Source: Prorocentrum cordatum (lineage: Eukaryota; Sar; Dinophyceae; Prorocentrales; Prorocentraceae). Taken from it: 51,874 bases of DNA. Of the stretch, positions 10,901 to 20,500 are shown one piece after another. The DNA is taken from contig CAUYUJ010016369.1 of the NCBI GenBank assembly GCA_963575745.1, forward strand, positions 230,001 to 281,874, in the 5' to 3' direction. The translations under genes were made by a program, and so were the position numbers. The notes under the pieces are model-generated. The model was given only the letters and a program-made list of their open reading frames with translations, made no database searches and was not told where the DNA came from. How positions within the stretch are numbered: the first letter of the stretch is position 1; each line of letters starts with the position of its first letter.

Positions 10901-13900
10901 ACCCGTAGCAGTAGTCTTCGTACGGAGAGCCCTGTTCGTCTTGGCAACCGCAGTGGCCTGCGTGATTGCCTCCAGACTAACCCTCCTGATTGTTTCCTCC
11001 CTTGAGTGATCTGATGATTCAGCGGACTGATCATGATCCAAGACAGGGAAATCGGGAAGCATAGCTGGTTGTCTGCCATACAGCGCATTGTACGGAGACA
11101 CTTCATTGTAGAAGGTAAATGCGTTGCTGGCAAACAAGGCTTCATGTAAGAGACGAGTGAAATTGAGAGGAATATTTAATCTATTCAATTCTTCTCCCAT
11201 CACGTGTAAGAGGTGTCGCAGGATGCCGTTCCTAGCTTCGATAGTTGTGGCGTGTTGGCCACGCGCTCGGATACGAAGCTCTGTTCCCTTAGCCTTAAGG
11301 ATGGCCTTTGCTGTATCATTATTCAGTGCTCCTTCCCCATCGGAGTATAAGATTTTAGCAGGGCCATGTTGCATCCAAGTCGTATGATAGGCATCGAGAA
11401 CAGTATGCATGGCTTTATCAGGAATCTCTGTGCCAGCTGCCCAGCGAATACAACGGTCGATGATGTGAAAAACAATATGTTCCTGTTTGTAAAAGAAAAG
11501 ATCACATTCGACTTCCTCGTTGAAACGTCCTGGCAGTGACACAGAAGGCATCACCGTGTTGCCTGGTTTGTCCCAGGCTCGACATTCTCTACACGAGTCA
11601 CAAATGCCTTTGATCAGACTCAAACGGGTTTCACCCAGACCAACCTTGGTTAGAATCATCCGCATTTTTGGCTCCTTGGCATGAAACCATCTCAAGTGGA
11701 GTTTGCGGAGTTCTCGCTGCACTACAGCTGGGTCGAAGCTGCGCAGGTTTTGGAGGCTGAGCTGAACGTCGAAGCGAGTCCAATCAGGGAGCCTTGGCCT
11801 TGGCCTCGGCTCTGCTTGAGGCTGCGGCGGTGGTGGAGGATCTCCTCCCTCCATGCGTCCGCGCCTTGCTGCAACTTGTGGCAGTCTACGGTGATCGTCA
11901 GAGCTGCCAGCGCCAGTGTTGCCACCATTAGCCCCTTCGGCTCTGGTGATGTCATGGCTGCTGGCGCCTGCGGTTGGATCGCCCTCACCAGGCCGTGGCG
12001 GCCTAGGCGCGCGTATGCGCGCTCTCGCGGCCGGCGCCGCTTTTGCGGCTGGCGCCGCTTCTGCGGCTGGAGCCGCTTCCGCGGCTGGCGCCGCAGGAGC
12101 GGCTTGCCCCGCCGGGCGCGGCTGGCCAAAGTTATCTGGCAGCTTCCATTTTTCGGCGAATCTGCATTGGCCAGATATCTTGGTGTGGTGAGGATTGCTC
12201 TTCTGATATTCCTTCTTACAGCTTGGACAGTCCCAGTAATACGGTTCAACATCATACCACCGACACATCTTCGGATCCCTGCTGTGCTTTGGTGATTGCT
12301 TGTAGTTGTTGTCCACACAGCCAGGGCACCCAAGACCGCCAGGTGGTGGTCGCCAGATTTCTCCGTTTGGGTGTCTCCGGATTGTTGGGTCGTCCAAGTC
12401 GTAGCCAGCACTGTTTGTTACGAACGCATAGCTGCGTTCACGATTCGCGAATGGATCGCGACCGTAAGCAAACAGGTCTTTGGCGATTTGCACCGCATCA
12501 ACGATCAGTGACTGCATTCTGTAGGTATACTGTGCCGCCCTTGCTAGTTCTTTGTTACAAGCATTGGCGTGCACATGATTACCTGGACAACGCTTGCCTC
12601 TGAAAGGTGCCAACAACTCTTCTTTGTTTGCCATCATCTGTGTTGGCTTGCGGATGTATTGTCCAAATGAATCTTTGAGACCAGTCGTGCACTGATCAAT
12701 AATCGTTTGGCAAGTGACCTTGCGTTGTGCCAGTTCCTTCCATGGCTGGATCTCATCCACCCACGTGCCCATTGGTTGTTCCCTGAGAAAGAAACGTCTT
12801 AGGTCGTCTTGTAATAGAGCGACTGTTCCACAGAACGTGATGTGAGGCAGGTCCTCTTTGTGGTGTTTAAGCCACGTATCATGATTGACCTGTGCATTGA
12901 AATAGGAAGGAAGTCCAGTAGTTCTGCAGCTTGGCTGCAGAATCGTGATCTTGACAAAGCAAGTCTTGAGGTAGTGGAGGACTGCTCTTTGTACTTCCGA
13001 GTTTCCAAGGTCAACCATAGATATCTTGTCAAGGTTCCCGCCTGACGAGAGTCCCCTCTTGAAGGCTAATATGGATATACCACCCTTGCCCCCACATAAT
13101 TCAAGCATGTCCACTTGATTGTTTCTGCCGTAGCATAATGACTGGACCATCGAGAAGACATCAGCATGTGAGTCAGCGGGTTGCCCCGCCGGTAACATCA
13201 TGAAGATGTCCTCTGATTCGCTGTCCGAGTCCGAGTCGTCAAGAGGAACGTCGTTGAAATATGTGGAGCAGTCAAGCCCTTTGAGGTCCTCTCCACAGTC
13301 GTCGTTACCGTCTTCCACTTTCTTCGGGACTTTCTTCGGTTTGATGCCGGCCTCTTTGTCAGCTTTCTGCTTTTCTTTCTGTTTTATCCTGGCATCAGTG
13401 GGCAACGCAGTTTCCGCGGAGAGATCCGCTGCGGAGGAATCCGCTGTTAAGTCAGGAAATGGCGGAATTTCAGGAAGGTTGTTGGTGGGTCGCGTTTGGC
13501 AACGCTCAATCGAAGGGGGAGGAGATCGATCGTCGTCGACGATCGTCACACGCTTTGGGCGTGGCCTTCGCGACTCACCGTCGCCATGAAGAACTGGAGC
13601 CGGAGGCTCCCAGTATAGCCGAGTACTGATGTTTGTAACCCCATCAGGTAATGGAGCTACATAATTGTACCCAGTTGGCTGATCCTGAATTCTAATATCT
13701 TGAACGATCTTATTCGTGTCCAGGTCGGTCGTGACTCTACGAACAACATGGTCCCATTGAGGGCCCTTTTGTGGACATTGGACGTAGTGTCTGACCTTTT
13801 TGTCAACGCGAGTACACACGCTGAGGTGTACCGCACTCCGCTCATTCCTGATCATGTTGGCTTTATCGAGTTGATCAAGGAAGCGTGCAATAATGATAGC

Positions 13901-14353
13901 CAAAGTTTTATACCGAAACTCGGCACGTTGCTGATCTTGGCCATACCAATCCAAATCATGCTCCTTGTGTGAGCCACAAGTACATTTCCATAAGTTTATC
14001 GGTATATGAGGACAAGATGTAGCAACTTGTATATAAGAACCACTGGGATATTTACTGGATCGGTCAAACTTGATACCGAAATGACAGAGTCTCATTCGTA
14101 TAATGCTTAGCTTCAAATCTTCGATAACATCTTTGATCGGACCCTGTTTCCAGAAATACCCGGGTGGCCCCAGGATAACTATCTGCATTCTCAGAGCACG
14201 CGCTTTGATCAGGAGATTTTGTATACGTTGATAATGTGGTCCCGCCCTCTTTCCTGGAGTACGAACGTACCAATCAGAGGGTGTGGCCACCCACAACATA
14301 TTGTAGTCTCCTGCCAACAAATTTCCCAAATACTGTGTTCCAGTTGAAGTCAT
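7955..14353 (-). CDS. pol: ORF2: methyltransferase-like / integrase / reverse transcriptase / RNase H polyprotein
   Basis: 2,132 residues from the first ATG, but the frame is open for 66 more codons back to the UGA that ends ORF1, and homology-like sequence begins there. Residues ~1-160 and ~410-640 resemble C5-methyltransferase-like modules of dinoflagellate copia elements: LELCGGKGGIS (417-427) like motif I, PSC (474-476) in the PPC position, FLREQP near 522 where ENV/ENP is usual, and RKPTQMMAN later. A Cys/His-rich patch lies at ~675-715. Integrase has H886, H891, C918/C921 and D951, D1005, E1039. Reverse transcriptase has LDIN (D1656) and HVDD (D1760/D1761, where YVDD is usual). RNase H has D1911, E1969 and D2018. 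Five 18-bp hairpin units encode an Ala/Pro repeat at ~750-775. It probably needs stop readthrough from ORF1 to be made. Confidence 0.93.
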   Translation of the reverse strand: MTSTGTQYLGNLLAGDYNMLWVATPSDWYVRTPGKRAGPHYQRIQNLLIKARALRMQIVILGPPGYFWKQGPIKDVIEDLKLSIIRMRLCHFGIKFDRSSKYPSGSYIQVATSCPHIPINLWKCTCGSHKEHDLDWYGQDQQRAEFRYKTLAIIIARFLDQLDKANMIRNERSAVHLSVCTRVDKKVRHYVQCPQKGPQWDHVVRRVTTDLDTNKIVQDIRIQDQPTGYNYVAPLPDGVTNISTRLYWEPPAPVLHGDGESRRPRPKRVTIVDDDRSPPPSIERCQTRPTNNLPEIPPFPDLTADSSAADLSAETALPTDARIKQKEKQKADKEAGIKPKKVPKKVEDGNDDCGEDLKGLDCSTYFNDVPLDDSDSDSESEDIFMMLPAGQPADSHADVFSMVQSLCYGRNNQVDMLELCGGKGGISILAFKRGLSSGGNLDKISMVDLGNSEVQRAVLHYLKTCFVKITILQPSCRTTGLPSYFNAQVNHDTWLKHHKEDLPHITFCGTVALLQDDLRRFFLREQPMGTWVDEIQPWKELAQRKVTCQTIIDQCTTGLKDSFGQYIRKPTQMMANKEELLAPFRGKRCPGNHVHANACNKELARAAQYTYRMQSLIVDAVQIAKDLFAYGRDPFANRERSYAFVTNSAGYDLDDPTIRRHPNGEIWRPPPGGLGCPGCVDNNYKQSPKHSRDPKMCRWYDVEPYYWDCPSCKKEYQKSNPHHTKISGQCRFAEKWKLPDNFGQPRPAGQAAPAAPAAEAAPAAEAAPAAKAAPAARARIRAPRPPRPGEGDPTAGASSHDITRAEGANGGNTGAGSSDDHRRLPQVAARRGRMEGGDPPPPPQPQAEPRPRPRLPDWTRFDVQLSLQNLRSFDPAVVQRELRKLHLRWFHAKEPKMRMILTKVGLGETRLSLIKGICDSCRECRAWDKPGNTVMPSVSLPGRFNEEVECDLFFYKQEHIVFHIIDRCIRWAAGTEIPDKAMHTVLDAYHTTWMQHGPAKILYSDGEGALNNDTAKAILKAKGTELRIRARGQHATTIEARNGILRHLLHVMGEELNRLNIPLNFTRLLHEALFASNAFTFYNEVSPYNALYGRQPAMLPDFPVLDHDQSAESSDHSREETIRRVSLEAITQATAVAKTNRALRTKTTATGEFHYKEGDLVDYHRPTTTKDDWGGWSGPYPVIRNEPDRGQVIVKVGSREVRVQYPDTRHTLYIEALMVREIGSDNTALRTVLAFIAGLPAGKPAMTFGYLPAKQGRLQMTAASRLSPKVHLALQYLIRNYFRIENVVAVRLAKSLTKLPAAPYADSCTLVHYDNDVTPGFHYYEADGTALNIYDITGSTHSRIIQCLKSRKSSAGFDRDLTKFEELADGPPPSESPPAAAPEEPPTDNDGRLPTIIEETEEDLDAFVLKSWYAELMDDRTLLEADTEEVMHTVPTYMTDTQCVLVSTTCEDVQGHLPERGHPPGYDMDTSYYVPLCSTDPDSKYDLDSDEHGKYIELCFTADMSKVVLSEQQHRLLDDSSVTTMRVYVSAASKRAVVVKEDDLLTKADIQANPVKVSKALYTELKTWLDNKCFQMTDLSKASNIMTSRYVYKWKFVKNEKGEMERTIRLRLVLRGFMDLEAFDVETFSGTARRSSQRLLASSAACNKAWIIASLDINMAFLKGLTYGELAAATGEKERVVCFTLPPGSAAVLRTLPGFESYDESKHCLRCLKPGTGTKDAPRAFSLKLRSITRSFGLQPTSYDEEFEMSSNLLTAKHVDDINMTGKEEAIDKYVKCVEDTFGKCKLNKHTYTNCAVRYNKTDDGSVTLDQDEYIKQLRPITHPELTGADPESKATKTISDMFVSLRGALAYALITQVWLMVYVVSLQRIQEPTNIQVRRLNAVTRKLQAGPKKIVYQAMTPTGEVDLHSDSGYRRLNGDEDDEVKGYGIRGANLLRRGHTQAGKPVVHLVDAYCKSHRLQVRSSYSAETLAAAHNLEDCYPTIVTLHELHSGPLTPTQLKNILEMGGLCIKVTLTIDAESVFKSLSSKDLKKPTECTLLGHISWIRQMMERGIVESVQWCDTRDMTADGHTKGSIDRALLLQVMAGQQSFKHELKKHTPYRAGRSSQDGPASRASGETRGQVRFNSEETRR
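12027..12112. repeat. Tandem array of five hairpin units, period 18 bp
   Basis: Units begin at 12027, 12045, 12063, 12081 and 12099, mostly GCGGC-N4-GCCGC. They encode a repeated Ala/Pro hexapeptide in ORF2 between the Cys-rich patch and integrase, presumably a flexible linker. Confidence 0.85.
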
Positions 14354-14557
14354 TACCTCATTATGGGTAATCCGGTCGCATATATATCCACGGGTTCGGA
14401 GTTCAGCGCAAGCTGTGCGAATATCTTCGATGACAAGACATTTTGAATGATATTTTTCCTCTCGGGCCTCAGCGCGGCCAACGTATGTCGCGAGGAGGCC
14501 GGTATTCGGCTTCTCTTCGCAAGCGAGCGCCGCCGGCGCGCCCGCCTGCCCCCGTCA
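14354..14557 (-). promoter_or_regulatory. In-frame UGA and readthrough-candidate region between ORF1 and ORF2
   Basis: ORF1 ends at UGA (plus 14555-14557). ORF2's ATG is exactly 204 bases downstream in the same frame, and I found no other stop between them. UGA is followed by C, a context known to favour readthrough. A hairpin with stem GCGCC/GGCGC and loop GGC starts 16 nt after the stop. The intervening codons encode ordinary protein text (for example CLVIEDIRTACAELRTRGY) that runs into ORF2. Readthrough as in gag-UGA/UAG-pol viruses is the best fit. A selenocysteine codon or a recent nonsense mutation are alternatives. Confidence 0.7.
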
Positions 14558-17500
14558 GCGGCGGTCGTGTGACCACGTTGCCGTCTGACTCGGGGGCATG
14601 CTGTTAGCGGATGGCTCCGCAGGAGTCGCTGGTGCGGCTACGCTCACGATCTCCACGCGGGTTGGCCCCGCAGAGTCCGACGAGCCTCCGCCCGTGTAGC
14701 TTGGTGGTGGTGGCGGTGTCGCGGGTGGCCCCGCTTGGTTCTCAGGCGTCCATTTATTCACCGCCTCCTGGACTGCCCAGAATATCTTAGACTTCAGGGC
14801 ATCCTTCATATGTGGCCAGGTCCCCTCGGGACACTGTTGGCCCTCCCACCAGCTGTTCAGCGTCCTGTCCACGATCAAACGGGTCGTGTCTTCCAGGAGC
14901 TGCTTGTCGAGATACGGCTCGACAATGTACGTATCAGTCGTGACGGTCATGGACTGTCCCGTCGCGGGTTGCCCCGCTGTGGTCTCGGCGGGTGGCCCCG
15001 CACTTACTCCGGCGGGTGGCCCCGCACTTACTCCGGCGGGTGGCCCCGCACTGACGGGGTCCTCTTCGTTCTCCGTCTCGGTGTAGCCATCTCGACTGCT
15101 GCGGATTGTGAAGGTGTTCGTGACCGTCTGGCTTTTAGCCCCGTCATACAAACCGCAGGGAATCGCGAGATGTCCCGAGGGAGTTTTCTTCGCCCTCAGG
15201 ACCTTGGCACCCCTTCCCAGCTTCAGGGTGTAGTCACCGCTGGGGAAGATAACCTTCTGGTAGCCTGGCTTCAGCACGATGATCGTGTCACGTGCTTCCA
15301 TGGCTCCTAGGCCCCAGATGGCCGGGAGATTGGCACCCGAGCCTTCTGCGATGTTGGAGGCATACTCCTCGATACGGGGGCTTGCCTCATTGGCGTATTG
15401 CACCCCGATCTTGAAGTTGCCCATCTTCCGACATATCGCAGCACCCTCACCGACACCGTTGATGTAGAGGGTCTTGCTCAGGGTGCATATGGCAGGTCTG
15501 TGATTGTACCTGGCCATAATCTCCTGGAAGGTTCGCGCCGTATTGGCTCCAATGATGTTCACGTTGGAGCCAATGTCTAGCATGAACGAGATGCAGGGCA
15601 TACCGTCTTCGTCAGGAAAGAATGTCCCATTTCGCGCTGCCAGAGCCATTGTACCATGGTCATCGGTGTGGTACGTAATCTGTGAACCGAGTGTGCCTTT
15701 CAACAGGCGTTGTTCAAGCACCCATTGACTCATGGTTAACTCGGTGCACCACATCTGCTCATATTGGCGGCGCTCCTCCACGATAATTGGTTCCTGTTCG
15801 AGAACCCAATAATTCGCAGAGAGTGTGGACATCCATTCACCTCCTGGCGGCAGCGTGTCCGTGTCGTCACGTGCATAGGTCAGCCCCTCTGTATCGATCA
15901 TGAATGTGGTGTGGAACTGGGCTGCCTCCGCGCTCTCAGCGCTTGCCCGGCTCCTAGCGCTGACCGGGCTTGCCACACGTGAGGTCCTGGATGATCCAGT
16001 TGGCCTTCGAGTCCCGCCTCCGCTCCTGCCACTCCGCCTGATGTTGGCCTCCATTGCCCTCAGGAAACCTGGATTTGGAGGCCCATTTGCGGGTGGCCCC
16101 GCTTTGGCGGCGGGAGCCGCTTCAGCGGGTGGCCCCGCAGCTGGGGGCTCCTGTGCTCGAAGCGTAGGCAGGATTGGCATCTGGATGCCTTGCTCTGGCG
16201 CTGGCCAGGGGTATGCCTGTGCAGCTGGGGCACGTGCGGATGGCTCCGCCGATTGCGCGGCTCGAGCCTCTAGTGCCTCCACTGCTTCCCGTAGCCGACG
16301 CATTTCCCGGGCATCTGCCACGTACCTCTCCTGCTGGCGCGCTTGTTCTGACTCAGCGTCGCGCTGTCCAGCATATGGGAAATGTGCTATAACTATGCCC
16401 GGCCCACGACATACAGCGCAGGGGGCCTCGTTCGGCGCACCTGGCCGCTGATTGCGGACGTGCTGCTGTGCAACACGATCCCAGCATATATCGTGGAAGA
16501 AGTGCCCACACGCCAGTCTCCACACTATGGTGCCCATCTCGTAGGTGTCCATACAGATTGGGCACTGTGTGAAGTTGTAGTCTGAAATAACTGGAGCAGG
16601 CACGTCTGGGCGAGTCCGAGCTTGGCGCTCGAAAGTGGTTTCGCCCTCCCGATATGGCGTCGGTGGCGGCCGTCTATCTGTCCGTTCAGCGGGTGGCCCC
16701 GCGTCTGCGGGTGTCCCCGCTTGGGTCTCACGCTCGATCCTTCTCTGGATCGCGCGTTGTTGGCGCAGCCTGGCGTTGTCCCGAGCCTGCTGCCTAGATG
16801 CCAGTATCGCTTGCTGCGTGTTGTGCACGTCGCGGATGTAGTCTGGCATGCTGCCCATAGCGGCTGGCACCGCGAGACCAGCTGGCTGAACTACGGTCTC
16901 GGGGTCCGTCGGCGTGGGCATGTAGGCGTAGTGCGGCATAGACTGCGCATCGACCGCTCGTGTAAACTGCAAACGAAACATCTCATTGGCAAGATTCCGA
17001 GTGTATTCGTTCGCAGGTGGCCCCGCAATCATAGGAGTGTTATTCATCTGCGCGTAGTACTCCGGGTACATCGGCGCGTCCATGGCCTGTGCCTCTGCTG
17101 GTCCATGATTGTCCCATCCATATATTGGGTGTGATGCTATTCCTGGAATAAACACCTGTCGATATGGATTCGTGGGATCAGCATTTGGAGCATCTTCAGA
17201 AGTCCAGCTCCAGAGAGGCCGAAAGTCGCCATGATTCGTAACATCTATGTTGCGGTTCCGCAACAGGCTGGGCACTCTATCAGCTTGTTGCTGCAGAAAG
17301 GTAGCCTGTGCTCTTAAGTTGGCTGCCCGACGTTCATAGTCTGACCCTTGCTGTCCGTCAGCGGGTGGCCCCGCGTGTGCGGGTGGCTCCGCAGGCGTTC
17401 GCTCGGCGGGTGTCCCCGCAGCCACTCCTCCTTCACTACCCCTCGGAGTGCCAAAGGGAGTGGTCGCCTGGAGTGCTGCTGCGAGCGCCGGATTCCCGCG

Positions 17501-20500
17501 AATCGCCTGGAGTCTTTGCCACAAGCTGTTCTCGCTCGTTTCAGACGGCGGAGTCCGAAACGGCGAGCCACCATCTGAACCGCCCATAGGGACAAACCTC
17601 GCACCTCCAGCTTGCTGCGGAGGGCGTTGTGGTTGTGGTCCTAGGACGCCTGGTGGCCCCGCAGGAGTGCGCAGGTTCCTCTGCTGTGCGTCTTGGATAC
17701 CTGTATGCACTGCCCACGGGTCAGCACGATATAGCTGATCGGTCAGTCCAGAGACGTCGGCTGGTGTCAAATAGCTGTTGAGGGCCTGGACCCATGTCTG
17801 CTGGTCCGGCCTCCAAGGAGATGCTACCGTTGCTACTGGTGTGACCACTTGTTGCCATGAACCGTCCGAGGTGTCTACCGCGGGTGTCCCCGCACCTGCG
17901 GGTGGCCCCGCTTCAGGCATGACCTCGTCCTCCTGGGCATTCATCATGAGGACTGTCTGTGTGTCGTACGGTCGTGGAGCAACATCTTGCTCGGTCATGA
18001 TCAAATTGAATGGGCGACCGTCCGTCTTAGTCCAGCCCTTTAGGTACATGGCGTGATCTTCCATTACACCCAGAGTTCTGTCACACATTTTAAGTGGCAG
18101 GTAGTCATCGGTGCGAATCCTGTCCGCGGGTTGGCCCCGCCTCCGCGACTTGTCATAAGCCAGCGGATTGCTCCAGGCTTCGCCGACCCGATATTTCGCA
18201 ATGCTCACAATCTGGAGGATATGATCGGGCGGTATACGTCCGTCGTGGCCCCGTGTCATGACTATGTCATTTGCTGATCTCCATAGGGAGAAGCCACTGG
18301 ACAGCATCTTGTTGATGCTGCAGAATATGAGCACCTCCGAGTCAGGACGGATGCCCGATTGAATCCTCGGGTCGCCCGGGAGGTAGGGGCAGCCGTGCAC
18401 AAATTGGCGCCCCCCCTTCCTTTTAGGGTTGTCCTGTGCGAGGCATGAAAGGCCATTAGCAAGGATGTCCTTGACATACTCCCACTGTGTCCCGTGGATG
18501 AAATATACTGGGTCGTCTGGTTCTTTCATCCATGTTGTGATCGGCTTATAAAGCGACTCGGGACAGTGGATGCCTGGACTGCTGTGGCCGTTCGTGGCTC
18601 TGATGAAGTACTGTGGCCTGCGTGCCTTTGGTCGAAACCTGGGAGGCAGCAGCATGCTGTCCTCAACGCACTTCATCTGGAGCCTGCCCTTCTGCATGCC
18701 GTGATGGTCAATCATCTCACAGCAGTTTAGCAGCACCCAATACACGTATGACGTGTGGGGCCTGCCCTTGATCAGCACCTCGTGCATTTCACGATAGCCT
18801 TTCCACTGATCATTTTCAGTCCAGTTTGTCAGCAGATCGTCAACAACAACCCAGCCATCGTATGGATCGAAAGTGCTGATCTTTTCGAAGTGTCGGCTGA
18901 ATCCGTCCTTCCAATATGGACTATGGCGTAGGGCTGTAGAGAACCATATTGACACCTTGGTCATTTGCCCTTCGCGCGGCAAAGTCGGATCCATGCCGAA
19001 CCTCTCCATGACCTTCAGGAGCTCTGCTTTATGCTGCGCAACGCGTAGTGGCGGCCTGTCTCGCAACATATTTCCCACGGTTTGTTGTTCACGTTCCCAG
19101 TCGTTGCGGCACTCGAAGTTACGACGATCAGGGCAATTAATGACCTCGTATCGGTCCGTATCGTCTCGAGTGACTCGTGGGTTTATGGTGCGCTTCGGGC
19201 CTTTGCCTTCAATGCCTTGCCAGTATTCGATGGCTCCCAGAGGGATGTTCCTAAGAACAGACATTGCTGGCTGCCCGCGTGCGGGTGGCCCCGCTAATGC
19301 AGCTGGCGGCGCTTTAACGGGTGGCCCAGCAGAGCCTGCGGCTGACGAGGCAGCTCCAGCGGATGACTCCGCGCCAGGGTTCGGGTGACCTTGGTCAGCA
19401 ACTGCATCATCGGTTAGTTTCTGTCGGTCGCCAAATTCTTTGAGGACTCTGAAGCGTTCTTCTCTTGAGAGAGTGCCTTCTGCGGGTGTCCCCGCTGCTG
19501 CAGCTGGCGCCGCTTTAGCGGGTGGCCCCGCAGAGCCCTTGTCCTCCTTAGCCTTGGCGGCCGCTTCTGCCCGCACCGACCTCATCCCAGCTTCGGGCTT
19601 CGGCTGTGCTTTCATTCGTGCCGAACCTGGTCGTGGTGCAAGGCGCGGCTGATGCAGAGTTGGAGTCCAGTCACCTCGGAAGGCTGCCTTAGGCTGATTG
19701 CGAGCTTCATCCTTGACATCGCCTTGGGTCGCCGGTGGCATCGGGGTCGATGGTCCAGCAAAAGCCTTCCTCCTCTCCGTCACGGACAGACCGGGAGGAT
19801 CTACCGGCTCAGGGTCGTCCGTCTTGGCGATCCCTCTGGCCTTCGCCCGCCCCTGTGTGCCTTCGGGGCTCTTGGACGGGTGCCTTTTCGCAGGAGTCGG
19901 TGAAGACGAGGAGTCGGCTTCAGGTCTTGGAGGTGGTCTGCTGCCCTTGCCCGGTTGTGGACCAGGAGGGTCTCTAGGAGGGCCTTCTGGCTGGCCATGA
20001 TCATGGATGACCTGCCTCATCTGGTCGATGTCGGCAGTACCTTTTATGGCCAGCTTGTACTTGCCATTTTCATGGCGGTGAATTACCCTCGTGCAAAACC
20101 ACTTCTGCGCCGAAGAGCTGTAGTACCAGCAGGCGCATCCATCAGGGAATGGATTCTCTGAGCCGTCTTCCGCCGCCCATTCTTCATTCAGTTCGGTGTG
20201 GTCAGTGCCGGCGGCGGACCCAGCAGCAGATGCAACAGCTATCCAATCGTCGTCCGCGGACCCAGCGGCTGGCGCCGCGTCTGCGGGTGACCCCGCTTCT
20301 TTGCTGGATCCTGCGGGTGACCCCGCCTCTTTACTGGATCCTGCGGGTGACCCCGCCTCTTTATGGAATCGGCGGTTCCATTCCTTGAGGCGATGGTCAT
20401 TGGGAAGCTGTACCCAATTTTCCCTGACGATGTTGGCCACCTCTTCGGTCATAGGGACGCGATCGGCTTCGGTGATGCGCTTTCCTCCTCCAGGGACCTC

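Noticed and set aside
14480-14557. UGA as a selenocysteine codon
   Set aside because: Not excluded, but no SECIS-like structure was recognised downstream and the placement between Gag-like and Pol-like frames favours readthrough.
14988-15049. CRISPR-like regular repeats
   Set aside because: Units are short coding hairpins with near-identical spacers in a eukaryotic retrotransposon; no cas genes.
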